14,014 nucleotides of DNA from Hungatella sp. UBA3402 (lineage in GTDB: Bacteria; Bacillota; Clostridia; Lachnospirales; Lachnospiraceae). A model generated the notes under the pieces. That model ran no database searches, had not been told where the DNA came from, and saw only the letters and a program-made list of their open reading frames with translations. Each line of letters starts with the position of its first letter. Position 1 is the first letter of the stretch. The stretch lies in assembly GCA_002358555.1 (NCBI GenBank), contig DEPC01000005.1, positions 1-14,014 of the forward strand, given 5' to 3'. A program made the position numbers and the translations under genes. Below are positions 12,751-14,014 of this stretch, piece after piece.

Positions 12751-14014
12751 TTGAAAAAGAACCATTTCCTAGCTCTTGCTCTTACTGTTTTACTTTTAAT
12801 CGATACAGCAATGCTTGGAGCCTGCAATCGTCAAGTACATACCGAAGAAAATAAACCGCTATGGACGGATAATAAAGATATTCCAAACCAGGAAACTTCC
12901 TCAGAGCCTGATACAAATCAGCAAGATATCTCAGAAATAATAGAAGAACAACGAGAAATTCAGGCTCCTCAAATAGCCAAAGAAGATTATCCCAAGGTAG
13001 ATGGTTCCACAGCCACACTTCCTCTATCCACAGCCCTATATCAATTAGTAACAGGTGCAACACAGGAAGAAGCAGAATCTTCTGTGATACATACCAAAAC
13101 AACCAACGCCTACAAAAACCTTCTTTCGGAAACAACCGATTTGGTGATTGCCTATGAGCCATCCCAGTCTGTGTACAATGCCATGGAAACCGAAGGAAAA
13201 GAGCTGCTCATAAAACCTATCGGAAAGGATGCCCTTGTCTTTATGGCCAATCAAGGCAATCCTTTGACCTCTTTAAGCAGCACCCAATTAGTGGAAATTT
13301 ATAGTGGCAAATATAAAAACTGGTCTCAGTTAGGGGGAGAATACAAAGAATTGATTGCATTTCAGCGCCCCGAAGATTCTGGCAGTCAGACTCTCATGGA
13401 AAAATTGGTAATGAAGGGAGTCCCTATGGCAGAAGCTCCTCAATCAAGAATTGTAGGAGATATGGGGGAATTGATTGAGCAAGTTGCCTCCTATAATAAT
13501 GAAGAAAATTCATTGGGGTATTCTGTGTATTTTTATGCAAGAAATATGTACCAAAATCCTAGTCTTAAATTTATGGCTGTAGATGGAGTTATGCCTGACA
13601 ACGACAGTATCAAAAGCGGCAGCTATCCTTATGTCAATGAATTCTATGTGGCTGTACGAAACGATGAGCCAAAAGATTCTTTTGCTTACCAACTGTTTGA
13701 ATGGTTATCTGGAACGGATGGTCAGGCATTAATTGAAAGTTTGGGATATGTAGGGATGCAGGAACCAACAGATATTCATGTACAAATAAAAGAAGATAAG
13801 GAACTTAAACCAGGAACTGTAGCTTTGACAGATGATACCAGAATTCTTATAAATGGAAGCTATCTGACAGGAGAAAATGGAATCGTAGTGCTGGGGTCAG
13901 ATTTTGAAGTGCAGCAAATTATCAATGATAAATACATTTCAGAAACAATTAAAAATATTAGAGGCGATGAAGCAGTTATTATGACCGACCTTTCCACTGG
14001 ACTTACTGGACTCT
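12751..14014 (+). CDS. PstS-like substrate-binding lipoprotein with extra C-terminal domain, 3' end cut
   Basis: The start is TTG, preceded by a perfect AGGAGG ribosome site eight bases upstream; the first ATG (residue 21) would destroy the signal peptide. Residues 1-24 form a lipoprotein signal (MKKNHFLALALTVLLL) ending in the lipobox LGAC with Cys25, so the mature protein should be anchored outside the membrane. An acidic linker (30-80) follows. Then comes a phosphate-type binding domain: VDGSTATLPLSTALYQLV (83-100), TDLVIAYEPS (129-138), KDALVFMANQGNPLTSLS (159-176), IYSGKYKNWSQLGG (183-196) and FQRPEDSGSQTLM (204-216), ending near 336. At least 80 further residues (GSYLTGENGIVVLGSD and so on) start a second domain with strand-turn spacing that recalls WG repeats. 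No permease genes are visible, so the ligand is uncertain: phosphate is suggested by family, but a sensing or surface role is equally possible. The coding frame runs off the window after residue 421. Confidence 0.88.
   Translation, partial: MKKNHFLALALTVLLLIDTAMLGACNRQVHTEENKPLWTDNKDIPNQETSSEPDTNQQDISEIIEEQREIQAPQIAKEDYPKVDGSTATLPLSTALYQLVTGATQEEAESSVIHTKTTNAYKNLLSETTDLVIAYEPSQSVYNAMETEGKELLIKPIGKDALVFMANQGNPLTSLSSTQLVEIYSGKYKNWSQLGGEYKELIAFQRPEDSGSQTLMEKLVMKGVPMAEAPQSRIVGDMGELIEQVASYNNEENSLGYSVYFYARNMYQNPSLKFMAVDGVMPDNDSIKSGSYPYVNEFYVAVRNDEPKDSFAYQLFEWLSGTDGQALIESLGYVGMQEPTDIHVQIKEDKELKPGTVALTDDTRILINGSYLTGENGIVVLGSDFEVQQIINDKYISETIKNIRGDEAVIMTDLSTGLTGL

Noticed and set aside
12782..13254. 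Minus-strand open frames (126 and 69 codons) opposite the binding-protein gene
   Set aside because: The plus-strand frame there encodes a lipoprotein signal, lipobox and binding-protein motifs; the minus frames are its shadows.

Overview
The window looks like chromosomal DNA of a low-GC Gram-positive anaerobe of class Clostridia, most likely Lachnospiraceae. This rests on three things: a GlgC plus GlgD pair of ADP-glucose pyrophosphorylase subunits, a spoVG gene, and a holB-ricT-trmN6-rsmI cluster in the order familiar from Bacillus and clostridia. The assignment is inference from gene content; no species can be named. Almost every gene lies on the minus strand; only the two genes cut by the window edges are on the plus strand.

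Left part (1-2711): the 3' end of an AEC-family membrane transporter converges on, and overlaps by 18 bases, a minus-strand group. In transcription order that group is a D-2-hydroxyacid dehydrogenase, a precorrin-2 dehydrogenase/siroheme synthase subunit and uroporphyrinogen-III C-methyltransferase (cobA). The last two carry uroporphyrinogen III to sirohydrochlorin or siroheme; the dehydrogenase has no obvious role in that route.

Middle part (2712-6414): glgC and glgD overlap by four bases and are followed by spoVG and a terminator-like hairpin. Upstream of glgC lies about 690 bases without a gene. It has an AT-rich half carrying a good minus-strand promoter and a GC-rich half with imperfect direct repeats, so the glgCD mRNA may have a leader of about 510 nucleotides.

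Right part (6415-12629): a minus-strand operon runs from a strong promoter through holB (clamp-loader delta'), ricT (PSP1/RicT), trmN6 and rsmI. It then continues, with no visible terminator, into a 663-residue DUF262/DUF1524 protein of the GmrSD restriction type and a small DUF1810 protein. The last two look like accessory, possibly defence-related, genes attached to the end of a housekeeping operon.

Right edge (12674-14014): a divergent plus-strand lipoprotein gene with a TTG start encodes a PstS-like substrate-binding protein whose C-terminus runs past the usual domain into a second domain and off the window.

Nothing here proves a new system. The best leads are the DUF262/DUF1524-DUF1810 pair, the long glgC leader, a 24-base promoter element (21 of 24 positions identical) shared by the glgC and holB promoters, and the extended binding protein. 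No tRNA, rRNA, insertion sequence or CRISPR array was seen.
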